54,543 nt of DNA from Pseudooctadecabacter sp. (GTDB lineage: Bacteria; Pseudomonadota; Alphaproteobacteria; Rhodobacterales; Rhodobacteraceae). Positions 27,988 through 35,999 of the stretch are shown here, one piece after another (positions within the stretch are counted from its first letter, which is position 1; every line of letters starts with the position of its first letter). The notes beneath the pieces are model-generated. The model had not been told where the DNA came from and ran no database searches. It saw nothing but the letters and a program-made list of their open reading frames with translations. The translations under genes were made by a program, and so were the position numbers. Location of the stretch: positions 1-54,543 of the forward strand of contig NZ_JAHDGE010000020.1 in NCBI RefSeq assembly GCF_020627745.1, given 5' to 3'.

Positions 27988-29019
27988 CTATTGCGCCGCT
28001 TTTTGCACAGGCGCAGGCTGTTCGAACAGGTCGGGATGCGCTGTTTTGACGCTCTCCGAAAATCCGGTGAAATCCGGCCCCGAAAAGACGGTCACCTCTG
28101 TGTCACTCAGGGCCGCAAGATCGTGACGGTCGGCAGCATCAAGGCCCGGTCCGGGCGCGCGCAGCCCGACGGCCCTGATCCGGCCCGGATGGCGGTCGAT
28201 CACGTCGCGGTAAATCTGGGCATCATGTTGGCCGGTATCGCCCAGCAGAATGGCCGGCAGATCCGGATTGGCGGCCAGAATGGTATCAATGCTGGCCCCT
28301 TTGTGGTTGCCGTGGCCTTCGGTGATGAATTTCGTCTCGCTCAACCCCAGATCACGCAGGAACATCGGTCCCTTCACCAATCCGGTGTTGTCGAAAATAT
28401 CGCTGAGAAAATCATGCAGGTTCCACGGGGAGGAACTGACATAAAACACCGGATTGCGCCCCCCGTCGTGCAGGTCCTGCATCAGGTCGATGCTGTCGGA
28501 AAACACCTCACGCGTGGCGGAATTGCCGGTAAATGACGTATAAAGGTTCTTGATCAGCGAATAGGCCCCCGTGCGCAGCATCGTGTCGTCAATGTCCGAA
28601 ATCACAATAAAAGCCGCATCTTCACGGGGGATCATGACGGGGCACGCCACCTCGGGTCCGTCTTCGACGGTGACCGCACGGCTTGTCCAGCCGGGCGTCA
28701 GATCACGCGGAAGGTGCAGAGTGAAATAGCCTTCTTCGTCGGTGCGTGTCGTGACGGATCCCGACCGGACCTCGGCGTCGGCCACCTCGTCCGTCAAAAA
28801 CAACTCGAACATGTCCCGCAGGTTGGCCAGCTTGGATTGGGTCTTCAACGGGGCGTCACGGTGCAGATGCGACAGAACCCGCCCGCGCAAAACAACGCCC
28901 TCGGGCGTGGCATAGCCGATATAGGGGTCAATTTCGCGACCGGCACCGGTGCGGTGAAAAAAGCGGTCGTAAAGACGTTCGGCACGCAGGGACAGACGGT
29001 GCAGGGTGCGTTTGATCAT
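27988..29019 (-). CDS. App1-like phosphatase (DUF2183)
   Basis: A 343-residue protein of the DUF2183/App1 family, whose yeast member is a phosphatidate phosphatase of the HAD type. The HAD nucleophile motif is VISDIDDTMLRTG; further motifs are VFYVSSSPWNL and LLGDTGQHD. The N-terminal 140 residues form a separate beta-rich part. The start at 29019 has AGGA six bases upstream; an ATG at 29049 is weaker. No signal peptide is visible, so it is probably cytoplasmic. Lipid substrate is an inference from the family. The stop is three bases from the LOV gene's stop (convergent). Confidence 0.88.
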   Translation of the reverse strand: MIKRTLHRLSLRAERLYDRFFHRTGAGREIDPYIGYATPEGVVLRGRVLSHLHRDAPLKTQSKLANLRDMFELFLTDEVADAEVRSGSVTTRTDEEGYFTLHLPRDLTPGWTSRAVTVEDGPEVACPVMIPREDAAFIVISDIDDTMLRTGAYSLIKNLYTSFTGNSATREVFSDSIDLMQDLHDGGRNPVFYVSSSPWNLHDFLSDIFDNTGLVKGPMFLRDLGLSETKFITEGHGNHKGASIDTILAANPDLPAILLGDTGQHDAQIYRDVIDRHPGRIRAVGLRAPGPGLDAADRHDLAALSDTEVTVFSGPDFTGFSESVKTAHPDLFEQPAPVQKAAQ

Positions 29020-29073
29020 GACAGGTCCTTTATGCTGGCAGGTGTCCAACGCACCAGCCGCGCAAAAGTGCCA

Positions 29074-29886
29074 TCACCCTTCGGTTTCGGCGGACTGCGG
29101 CGTCACGATATCATATTCAACCAGTTGCTCAGGCAGCAGGACATAGATTTCGTCAGGCGGTGTCACCAGCGCGTGCTGCATCACTTCGGGGTTCACGCCC
29201 ATGTCGATCAGGTAGGTCATGACCTGCCCCTGACCGCGCTGGATATCCTCAACCGCCAGAAAGGCCGGCAGGATCGTGTTGGTGTCAAAAAAGTGCTGAT
29301 GCACACCGACTTGTGCGTCGTCATCGACCGTTCGGATCACCCCCGCGGACAACATGTAGGGGCAGGCAGACAGGCAGATGTCACCTGCCTCCATGACGGT
29401 GTCCATACCGTCGTCGCGCGCCCGTTGGCCGATGCTGAGGGCATCCGACACCGACCCCCCCGGCGAATTCAGCCGTAAGATGTCGGGAAGGTCGCGCCCG
29501 GCCGTTTCCTCGGCCACCAGAAAATCGGCAAACCTGTCAGCATCCCCCGGAGCGATGCGACCGGTGAGGGTCAGACGGCCGCCGTCGCGGTCAAAGGTCA
29601 ACCGATCCGGCATATCGCTGGTCGATGTAAAAGGTCGTGCCGGATTGCCGTCACGTGCGGGCGACAGGGGCATGTCGGCGGGCCGGTAACGGCGCGTCTG
29701 GTCACCTGGATTGACCGGCGTGTCAAAACGCGGCTGCGTGGACGGCAGGCCGATCTGCGGAAGGACGCGCCACAGATCGCCCCCCATCAGCAGCACGGCC
29801 AGCACCAGTTGCACCCCCAACACGCCGTAAATCATCCGGCGCACGGGGCGATGACTTTGATCGTCGTCTTCGGGGGTGTCGGTCAT
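29074..29886 (-). CDS. ClpP-fold membrane-anchored protein (COG3904 type)
   Basis: A 270-residue protein with one N-terminal membrane segment at about residues 17-36 (MIYGVLGVQLVLAVLLMGG) followed by a likely periplasmic domain. LRLNSPGGSVSDALSIG (139-153) and GDICLSACPYMLSAG (168-182) place it in the ClpP/crotonase superfamily; candidate catalytic residues are Ser173 and His196 (VGVHQHF). Two cysteines flank the serine (CLSAC). Substrate unknown. Its start overlaps the preceding gene's stop by four bases, so it is coupled to the coiled-coil membrane protein. Confidence 0.82.
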   Translation of the reverse strand: MTDTPEDDDQSHRPVRRMIYGVLGVQLVLAVLLMGGDLWRVLPQIGLPSTQPRFDTPVNPGDQTRRYRPADMPLSPARDGNPARPFTSTSDMPDRLTFDRDGGRLTLTGRIAPGDADRFADFLVAEETAGRDLPDILRLNSPGGSVSDALSIGQRARDDGMDTVMEAGDICLSACPYMLSAGVIRTVDDDAQVGVHQHFFDTNTILPAFLAVEDIQRGQGQVMTYLIDMGVNPEVMQHALVTPPDEIYVLLPEQLVEYDIVTPQSAETEG

Positions 29887-31163
29887 GTGTTTTTCGGATC
29901 CGGCAAGGGTTTGGGCGGATCAGCCGCGTTGTTCTTGGCGCGGCTCATTGCGGCCTCCATGTCGCCCACGGCGTTCAGGGCTGCGCGCAATTCCGCGATG
30001 GTCATCGTGTCCTCGACCCCCACACGTGACTTGCCCGACCGGATCGCCGCATGGGTGATCGCAAGGATGAACACCAGCACCGCAGGCAAAAGGTCAATCG
30101 CGATGGCCCCGGCCCAACTGGGCACGAAGTTTTCCGCATAGCGGATGACCGCATCGGCGGTGCTGATGGGGGTATAGATCGTCTCGGACGGGGGAGGCAT
30201 CGCGATGACGCCCTCGGCGGCACGGCGCAGGGTTTCGGCGCGCTGGCCCAACAGCTGCAGCACCGACTGGATGGTCGACTGCTGGCCCGCACGGCTGGCG
30301 GCTGTGCTGCCATCCAGTTCGGGCAACACGACAGAGGCGGACAAATCCTGCGCGGCACGGCTTACCAGCGGGGCGACGGACAGCTGGCGCAACTGGGTGA
30401 TGACCCCCGACAGGCGCACGGCCTCTTCGGAAAACTGGACGGAGCGGACTTCGATCGGCCCCGGTTCCACCGTCAACTGCCGCATCCGGCTGAGGATGGC
30501 ATTGCCTTCGGCGAAGGCTGCATTGACCAGCGGTTGCTGGCTGCCGATCTGTGCCTCCAGCCCAGCCAATTCGTCGGATTTCTGCCGCAGCAGGCGGAAC
30601 ACCGCCCCCCGTCCAGCAAGGCCCGACAGATCGCCGGTGGCTTCCTGTTCGCTGAGGTCCTCGAACGACTGGCGCACGCGGGCCACGTCCCGTTCAAGCC
30701 CTTGGGCGGACACGGCAATCTCATTGGCGCGTTCAAGGGCGGTTTGATAATCCTGCACCGTGCGCGCCAAGTGTTGTTCCACCGCCGCCGCCCCCGCCAA
30801 AGCCGCCGCATTCAGCCACGACGACATGGCGATGATCGCCAGCGACCCGAACAACATCGACACAAACAGCCCCATCCGCGCGCCCACAGTCCGCACCGCG
30901 GGCAAAAGCCGCATCAAATAGGACCAGAACACGAAAATGCCGACCGAAACGGCGATGGAATAACTGATGGCGGCAAAAAAGCTCAGCGCGCCGTTGTCAT
31001 CCAGAAGCGACGTGACACCAAGGTAGGTGTAGATGCCGGATGCCACCGCCAGCACGCCCAAGGCGGCGGCTGAGAAACTGTCAAGCCACCGGATATGCCC
31101 CTCAAGCTCGGTCGCATAGCGCACGCCCTGCGCCTCAGCCTGGGTCAAACGTTCGTCTGTCAT
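29883..31163 (-). CDS. membrane protein with central coiled coil, unknown function
   Basis: A 426-residue protein. Three or four hydrophobic helices lie in the first 130 residues, a helical coiled-coil region at about 140-310 (LERDVARVRQSFEDLSEQEA; LRQKSDELAGLEAQIGSQQ), and one more membrane helix near 365-385 (GAIAIDLLPAVLVFILAITH). A short charged cytoplasmic tail ends in a proline-rich stretch. I start it at 31163 (MTDERLTQAEAQG) with GGGGA upstream. I recognise no family with a known role. The coupled downstream ClpP-like gene suggests a joint envelope function. Confidence 0.8.
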   Translation of the reverse strand: MTDERLTQAEAQGVRYATELEGHIRWLDSFSAAALGVLAVASGIYTYLGVTSLLDDNGALSFFAAISYSIAVSVGIFVFWSYLMRLLPAVRTVGARMGLFVSMLFGSLAIIAMSSWLNAAALAGAAAVEQHLARTVQDYQTALERANEIAVSAQGLERDVARVRQSFEDLSEQEATGDLSGLAGRGAVFRLLRQKSDELAGLEAQIGSQQPLVNAAFAEGNAILSRMRQLTVEPGPIEVRSVQFSEEAVRLSGVITQLRQLSVAPLVSRAAQDLSASVVLPELDGSTAASRAGQQSTIQSVLQLLGQRAETLRRAAEGVIAMPPPSETIYTPISTADAVIRYAENFVPSWAGAIAIDLLPAVLVFILAITHAAIRSGKSRVGVEDTMTIAELRAALNAVGDMEAAMSRAKNNAADPPKPLPDPKNT

Positions 31164-31296
31164 GGTGCAGTCCCCAAATTCAATGCCTTGATATATGGGG
31201 CGAAACCGCATCAGCGCAATCTATCGGGTCCATCGTGTGGCGAACCGGCAGGCGATTGCACAAAAAGGTGATCCCGAATGACCTTGCGCCAAGTAT

Positions 31297-31313
31297 CTAC
31301 CTAGTAGTAGGCA
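31297..31313. promoter_or_regulatory. TACCTA-GTAG-TAGGCA near-palindrome upstream of the GST gene
   Basis: CTAC-CTA-GTAG (31297-31307) and the overlapping near-palindrome TACCTA/TAGGCA lie about 40 bases before the GST start, where a repressor or the -35/-10 region would be expected. Short and AT-biased relative to its surroundings; offered as a candidate operator only. Confidence 0.25.
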
Positions 31314-31350
31314 GGCATTCTCTCAATCGAATAGGTCAGGAACCAATCAA

Positions 31351-31971
31351 ATGAAAATCTACGACACCGAAGGCTTCCCCAACCCCGCCCGCGTGCGCAT
31401 CGCCCTGGCCGAAAAGAACGCGTCCGAAAAGGTGCAGTTCGTCCCCGTCGATGTCATGGCAGGTGAACACCGCAGGGGGGCCTTCACAGCGAAAAACCCC
31501 GACGCGGTCGTGCCCCTGCTGGAACTTGAGGACGGCACCTGCATCTCCCGCTGTACTGCCATCACCGAATATATCGACGCCCACTTCGATGGTCCGTCCT
31601 TGACAGGCACCACCCCGAAGGACCGCGCAACCATTTCCATGATGAACCTGCGTGCAGAATCCGGCCTTCTGGACGCTGTTGGGGCCTATTTCCATCATGC
31701 CACGCCGGGTCTTGGCCCCGATCTTGAAACCGACCAATGTGCCGAATGGGGCCATAAACAACACGCGGTCGCCACGCGAACCATGGCCTATCTGAATGAC
31801 GTTCTGGCCGAAAACGACTACCTTGCGGGCAATGCCTTTTCCGTGGCCGATATCACCGCCTTTGCCGGTCTTGCCTTTGCCGATTTCGCAAAGGTGGAAA
31901 TTCCCGCCGGTCTGACGCATCTTTCCGCATGGCGCACGAAAGTCGCGGCCCGCCCCAGCATCGCGGGCTGA
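31351..31971 (+). CDS. glutathione S-transferase family protein
   Basis: A 206-residue soluble protein with an N-terminal thioredoxin-like domain (residues 1-80, KIYDTEGFPNPARVRIALAE; glutathione-contact ISRCTAITEYID) and a helical C-terminal domain with the N-capping/hydrophobic staple block FSVADITAFAGLAF. It probably conjugates or reduces small electrophiles with glutathione; the substrate is unknown. The ATG has AGGA upstream. First gene of a + strand run with the cupin, flavin oxidase and TetR genes. Confidence 0.92.
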   Translation: MKIYDTEGFPNPARVRIALAEKNASEKVQFVPVDVMAGEHRRGAFTAKNPDAVVPLLELEDGTCISRCTAITEYIDAHFDGPSLTGTTPKDRATISMMNLRAESGLLDAVGAYFHHATPGLGPDLETDQCAEWGHKQHAVATRTMAYLNDVLAENDYLAGNAFSVADITAFAGLAFADFAKVEIPAGLTHLSAWRTKVAARPSIAG

Positions 31972-31995
31972 CCCTGCATCTAGAAAAAGGACATT

Positions 31996-32667
31996 ATGAT
32001 GGAACTGAATGCAGATTTCGACAGCCGCGTCGTGGTTCACGCAGACCGGACGGATTGGATCGCCTCCCCCATGCCCGGCGTGGACCGACGGATGCTGGAC
32101 CGGATTGGCGGCGAAGTCGCCCGCGCCACGACGATCGTCCGCTATGCCCCCGGCAGCGCGTTTTCCGAACACACCCACACCGGCGGTGAGGAGTTTATCG
32201 TCCTCAGCGGTGTGTTTCAGGACGAACACGGCGACTTTCCTCAAGGCACCTACGTGCGCAATCCGCCGACCTCCGCGCATACCCCCGGATCACAGGACGG
32301 GTGTGTGATCTTCGTGAAGCTGTGGCAATTCGACAAGGATGATCGCACCCAGTTCCGCAAGGACATGGCGCAAGAACTGGGCGGGGCCGTGGATGGCGTC
32401 GCCAGCGCCCTGTTGCACCAAGACGCCCGCGAGGTGGTGACATATCACGCCCTGGAACCCGGTGCGGTTCTGACCAAAGACGCCGATGGCGGGCTGGAAC
32501 TTCTGGTGCTGGACGGAGATGTCACAGAAGGGGGCGACGAACTGGTCGCAAACTCGTGGTTGCGTGTGCCTGCAGGCGGGGCAATCACCGCCACCGCCGG
32601 ATCACAGGGCGCAAAGATCTGGATCAAGACCGGCCATCTGGCTTATGCGAAAGCGCCCGACGTATGA
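31996..32667 (+). CDS. ChrR-like cupin protein
   Basis: A 223-residue protein (222 if the adjacent second ATG is used; both fit the AAAAAGG upstream). The first cupin domain has the metal ligands [15 protein letters not shown] and, later, the second-motif histidine in [11 protein letters not shown] second cupin-like half follows from about residue 130 ([20 protein letters not shown]), without obvious metal ligands. It resembles the cupin half of the anti-sigma factor ChrR but lacks the N-terminal zinc anti-sigma domain (no HxxxCxxC), and no ECF sigma gene is nearby. It is therefore more likely an enzyme or small-molecule-binding protein. Confidence 0.82.
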   Translation: MMELNADFDSRVVVHADRTDWIASPMPGVDRRMLDRIGGEVARATTIVRYAPGSAFSEHTHTGGEEFIVLSGVFQDEHGDFPQGTYVRNPPTSAHTPGSQDGCVIFVKLWQFDKDDRTQFRKDMAQELGGAVDGVASALLHQDAREVVTYHALEPGAVLTKDADGGLELLVLDGDVTEGGDELVANSWLRVPAGGAITATAGSQGAKIWIKTGHLAYAKAPDV

Positions 32668-32692
32668 CCTGTGCCACACGAAAGGGAGACCT

Positions 32693-33754
32693 TTGAAAAC
32701 TCTCATCATCGGGGGCGGCCTTTGCGGGCTGGCCCTCGCCCGGCTTCTCGACCGAAGCGGGGCAGATGTGCAACTGGTTGAGGCAGAGGGCCGCTTTGGC
32801 GGGCGTATTCTGGCGGGCCATCACGGCGGGGCGGCTTTTGATCTGGGTCCGGCATGGTTCTGGCCCGGTCAGCCGCGTATCGCCGATCTGATCGACCAAC
32901 TGGGCCTCACATCATTCGAACAATTCGCGACCGGCGACCTGATGTTCGAGGACGCCACAGGACAGGTTCATCGCGGACAGGGCTTTGCGTCGATGGAGGG
33001 GTCATTGCGTCTGCAGGGTGGATTGACCGCGCTGGTCACGGCCCTTGTCAACAGCCTGCCTCAGGGCTGTGCCCGGTTGAACGCGCCGGTCCGGTCGCTG
33101 GACCTTTTGTCCGATGGCATCCGGGCGACCGGTGTGGACGGGGCCAGCTTTACGGCTGATCGCGTCGTTCTGGCAGTGCCGCCACGGCTGGCCCGTACCC
33201 TCACCTTGTCCCCCGCCCTGCCGGTCGCGGCACAGGCTGAACTGGGGAATATCCCCACGTGGATGGCAGGACAGGCAAAAGTGGTCGCCGTCTATCCCAC
33301 CCCGTTCTGGCGCGAGGCCGGTCTTTCGGGCGACGCCATGAGCCGCCGCGGACCATTGGTCGAAATCCATGATGCCTCACCCGCGCAAGGCGGCCCCTTT
33401 GCGCTTTTCGGCTTTGTCGGAGTACCGCCCGAAGCGCGGCGTGACGACACGGCCTTGCGCCAGTCTGTCGTAACGCAGCTGACCCGTTTGTTCGGGCCCA
33501 AAGCCGCCAATCCGGAAGCCCTTTTTGTAAAGGACTGGGCGCGCGCCCCGCACACTGCGGTTGCAGCCGATCTGACGCCTGTGCACGCGCACCCGACCTA
33601 TGGCCTGCCCGCGACCCTGCGCGATCTTTGGGGTGGACGGCTCATCGTGTCGGGAACAGAAACCGCGCCGCATTTCGGTGGTTTTCTCGAAGGCGCGCTT
33701 GAGGCTGCCGAAGCCGCGGCACAGACCCTCGCCAGAATGGACACGCCGGCATGA
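32693..33754 (+). CDS. FAD-dependent amine oxidase family protein
   Basis: A 353-residue flavoprotein. The dinucleotide-binding motif TLIIGGGLCGLALARLL is directly at the N-terminus, followed by VEAEGRFGGRI, and the C-terminal FAD contact is VSGTETAPHFGGFLEGALEAA, as in monoamine-oxidase-like proteins. The start is TTG at 32693 with AAAGGGAG just upstream; the frame extends further back but only through the cupin gene, and no ATG lies close by. At 353 residues it is shorter than typical amine oxidases (about 430-450). Substrate unknown. The stop overlaps the TetR start by four bases. Confidence 0.85.
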   Translation: MKTLIIGGGLCGLALARLLDRSGADVQLVEAEGRFGGRILAGHHGGAAFDLGPAWFWPGQPRIADLIDQLGLTSFEQFATGDLMFEDATGQVHRGQGFASMEGSLRLQGGLTALVTALVNSLPQGCARLNAPVRSLDLLSDGIRATGVDGASFTADRVVLAVPPRLARTLTLSPALPVAAQAELGNIPTWMAGQAKVVAVYPTPFWREAGLSGDAMSRRGPLVEIHDASPAQGGPFALFGFVGVPPEARRDDTALRQSVVTQLTRLFGPKAANPEALFVKDWARAPHTAVAADLTPVHAHPTYGLPATLRDLWGGRLIVSGTETAPHFGGFLEGALEAAEAAAQTLARMDTPA

Positions 33755-34314
33755 CAGACACCAAGACCGCCCTTTTGCGCAGCGCGGAACGCGCCGCCAG
33801 AACGAAAGGCTTTGACGGCTTCAGCTATGCCGATCTGGCCGCCGATGTGGGCATTCGCAAGGCCAGCATCCACCACCATTTTCCCGCGAAGGCCGATCTG
33901 ACCCTTGCGGTTATGCAGCGGTATCACGTGGCCTTTGCAGAAACCTGCGACAGGATCGACGCCGCCCACACCACCGGAGGTGCACGATTGCACGCCCTCA
34001 TCGCGGCCTACCGGTCCGCATTGGGCAACGGCGAAATGGTATGCCTGTGCGTGGCCTTCAGCATCAGTCGCGATCACATCACCACCGATGTGCGCGCCGC
34101 CATGGGCGATTTCCGGCAGATGATGCTTGAATGGCTGACCGCCACGTTCACGCGGGGCAACGGCGATGGAACGATTGCGCAGGTGGCCGATCCTGCCGCC
34201 GAGGCGCGGGCCGCACTGGCCCTTCTGGAAGGGGCGCAACTGGCCGCGCGGACACAGGCCGACCCCACGGCCTTTGATGCCGCGCTGGCGCTTATGTCGT
34301 CGCGGCTTGGCTGA
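33751..34314 (+). CDS. TetR family transcriptional regulator
   Basis: A 187-residue repressor. The N-terminal helix-turn-helix is residues about 8-55 (ARTKGFDGFSYADLAADVGI...SIHHHFPAKADL), the standard TetR pattern. The ligand-binding domain begins near residue 75. Coupled by ATGA to the flavin oxidase gene, so it may control the GST-cupin-oxidase-TetR set or the following TPP/CoA-transferase pair. Whether it binds the TTTACC palindrome at 18370 cannot be judged. Confidence 0.92.
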   Translation: MTDTKTALLRSAERAARTKGFDGFSYADLAADVGIRKASIHHHFPAKADLTLAVMQRYHVAFAETCDRIDAAHTTGGARLHALIAAYRSALGNGEMVCLCVAFSISRDHITTDVRAAMGDFRQMMLEWLTATFTRGNGDGTIAQVADPAAEARAALALLEGAQLAARTQADPTAFDAALALMSSRLG

Positions 34315-34400
34315 ACTGTTACAACCGCACACGCAGACCTGACTTGTCGGTGCGCTGCAATCCATGCAGAACCGGCCCACACAAACGGAGGAGCCCCGCC

Positions 34401-35999
34401 ATGCGCGCAGCCGATGTCATCGCCCAACGCCTTTACGCGGCAGGGTGTCGCTATGCCTTCGGGATGCCGGGGGGCGAGGTTCTGACCCTGCTTGATGCGC
34501 TGGATAAAGCCGGCATCACCTTTGTTCTTTGCCGTCACGAAAACGCCGCCGGCTTCATGGCCGAAGGGGTGTACCACCGCACCGGTGCGCCGGGCATCTT
34601 GCTGGCCACTGTGGGGCCAGGGGCGCTGAATGGGATTAATGTGGTGGAAAACGCCCGTCAGGACCGCGTGCCCATGATCGTGTTGACGGGCTGTGTGGAT
34701 GCCGATCAGGCCCAGACCTACACCCATCAGGTGCTGGACCAGCCACAGGTCTTTCGCGCGATCACCAAGGCCACCTTCACCCTGACCGCCGGGGCCGCCC
34801 ATGTCACCATCGACAAGGCCGTGGGCATCGCCACCGAAGGCCGCCCCGGCCCTGTCCATATCGACGTTCCGATTTCCGTCGCCGACGCACCCGCCACAGG
34901 CACCGGCATCTTGCGCGCGGACGCCCTGCCCATGGTGCCCGCCCCCGATGCGCTGGCCGAGGCCCGCACAGCACTGGCATCGGCAAAACGTCCGCTGATC
35001 GTCGCGGGCCTTGATGTCGCGTCCGAGGCAGGGGCAGCGGTTGTCACAAAAGCGGCCGAAACGCTTCAGGCCCCCGTTATCACCACCTACAAAGCCAAAG
35101 GCACCCTGCCCGAAGACCACCCCCTGTCGCTGGGCGGCGCAGGCCTGTCGCCCAAGGCCGACACGATCCTGATGCCGCTGATTGCACAGGCCGACGTCGT
35201 GCTGCTGATCGGATATGACCCGATTGAGATGCGCCCCGGCTGGCAAAACCCGTGGGACCCCGCAACCCAGACGGTCATCGACATGACCGCCGCGCCCAAC
35301 CACCACTACATGCATCAGGCAAGTCATAATTTCATTGGTGATCCGGTGGCCACTACGGCGGCCATGTTGCCGGACGCGGCCCTGCCGGGCTGGCCCGATG
35401 ATGCCGTGGCGCGGGCCAAATCTGCCCTGATGGATGCGTTTGCCGCCCGCGGTGATTGGGGGCCAGCCCGCGCAATCGCCGTCTGTCAGGACATCCTGCC
35501 GGACGATGCCCTGTTGACCGCCGACAGCGGCGCGCACCGTATCCTGCTCAGCCAGATGTGGCGGGCAAAATTCCCCAAGACTTTGACCCAATCATCCGGC
35601 TTTTGCACGATGGGGTGCGCCGTGCCCTTGGCGATGGGCGCCCAGATTGCAGACCGCAACCGCACCATTGTGTCCTTCAGCGGCGATGCGGGGTTTTTGA
35701 TGTGCGTGGGCGATCTGGCCACGGCGGCCGAGAACAATCTGTCCACGATATTTGTCGTCTTCGTCGACGCCTCGCTGGCCTTGATCGAATTAAAGCAACG
35801 GGGTCGCCAGTTGAAAAACACCGGTGTGGATTTTGCGCGCTCCGACGTGGCGGCCATCGGGCGCGCTTTTGGCGGCAACGGCTACACCGTTGATAACGAG
35901 GATGATTTACGCGCCGCATTGCGGGATGCGCAAACCTCCGACCGGTTTTCCGTCATTGCGGTCGAGATCGACAAAGGGGCGTATGATGGTGCATTCTGA
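34401..35999 (+). CDS. acetolactate-synthase-like thiamine diphosphate enzyme
   Basis: A 532-residue enzyme of the ALS/oxalyl-CoA decarboxylase/pyruvate oxidase fold. The cofactor-activating glutamate is Glu47 in CRHENAAGFMAEG. The middle domain has AKRPLIVAGLDV. The cofactor/Mg motif is SGDAGFLM with Asp replacing the usual Asn 25 residues later (FVVFVDASLALIELKQ), a variant also seen in catabolic acetolactate synthase. GGAGGAG precedes the ATG at 34401. It could be a decarboxylase, ligase or lyase; true anabolic ALS is unlikely, as no ilvN-like subunit is adjacent. The next gene, a CoA-transferase, overlaps it, recalling oxalate catabolism (frc-oxc), but the sequence is not a typical oxalyl-CoA decarboxylase. 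Confidence 0.85.
   Translation: MRAADVIAQRLYAAGCRYAFGMPGGEVLTLLDALDKAGITFVLCRHENAAGFMAEGVYHRTGAPGILLATVGPGALNGINVVENARQDRVPMIVLTGCVDADQAQTYTHQVLDQPQVFRAITKATFTLTAGAAHVTIDKAVGIATEGRPGPVHIDVPISVADAPATGTGILRADALPMVPAPDALAEARTALASAKRPLIVAGLDVASEAGAAVVTKAAETLQAPVITTYKAKGTLPEDHPLSLGGAGLSPKADTILMPLIAQADVVLLIGYDPIEMRPGWQNPWDPATQTVIDMTAAPNHHYMHQASHNFIGDPVATTAAMLPDAALPGWPDDAVARAKSALMDAFAARGDWGPARAIAVCQDILPDDALLTADSGAHRILLSQMWRAKFPKTLTQSSGFCTMGCAVPLAMGAQIADRNRTIVSFSGDAGFLMCVGDLATAAENNLSTIFVVFVDASLALIELKQRGRQLKNTGVDFARSDVAAIGRAFGGNGYTVDNEDDLRAALRDAQTSDRFSVIAVEIDKGAYDGAF

Noticed and set aside
31996-32667. Anti-sigma factor ChrR
   Set aside because: Only the cupin part matches; the N-terminal zinc-binding anti-sigma domain and a sigma factor gene are absent.
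34074-35591. 505-codon open frame on the - strand, antisense to the TPP enzyme gene
   Set aside because: Low-complexity Gly/Arg/His composition of a shadow frame; the + strand protein is clearly real.
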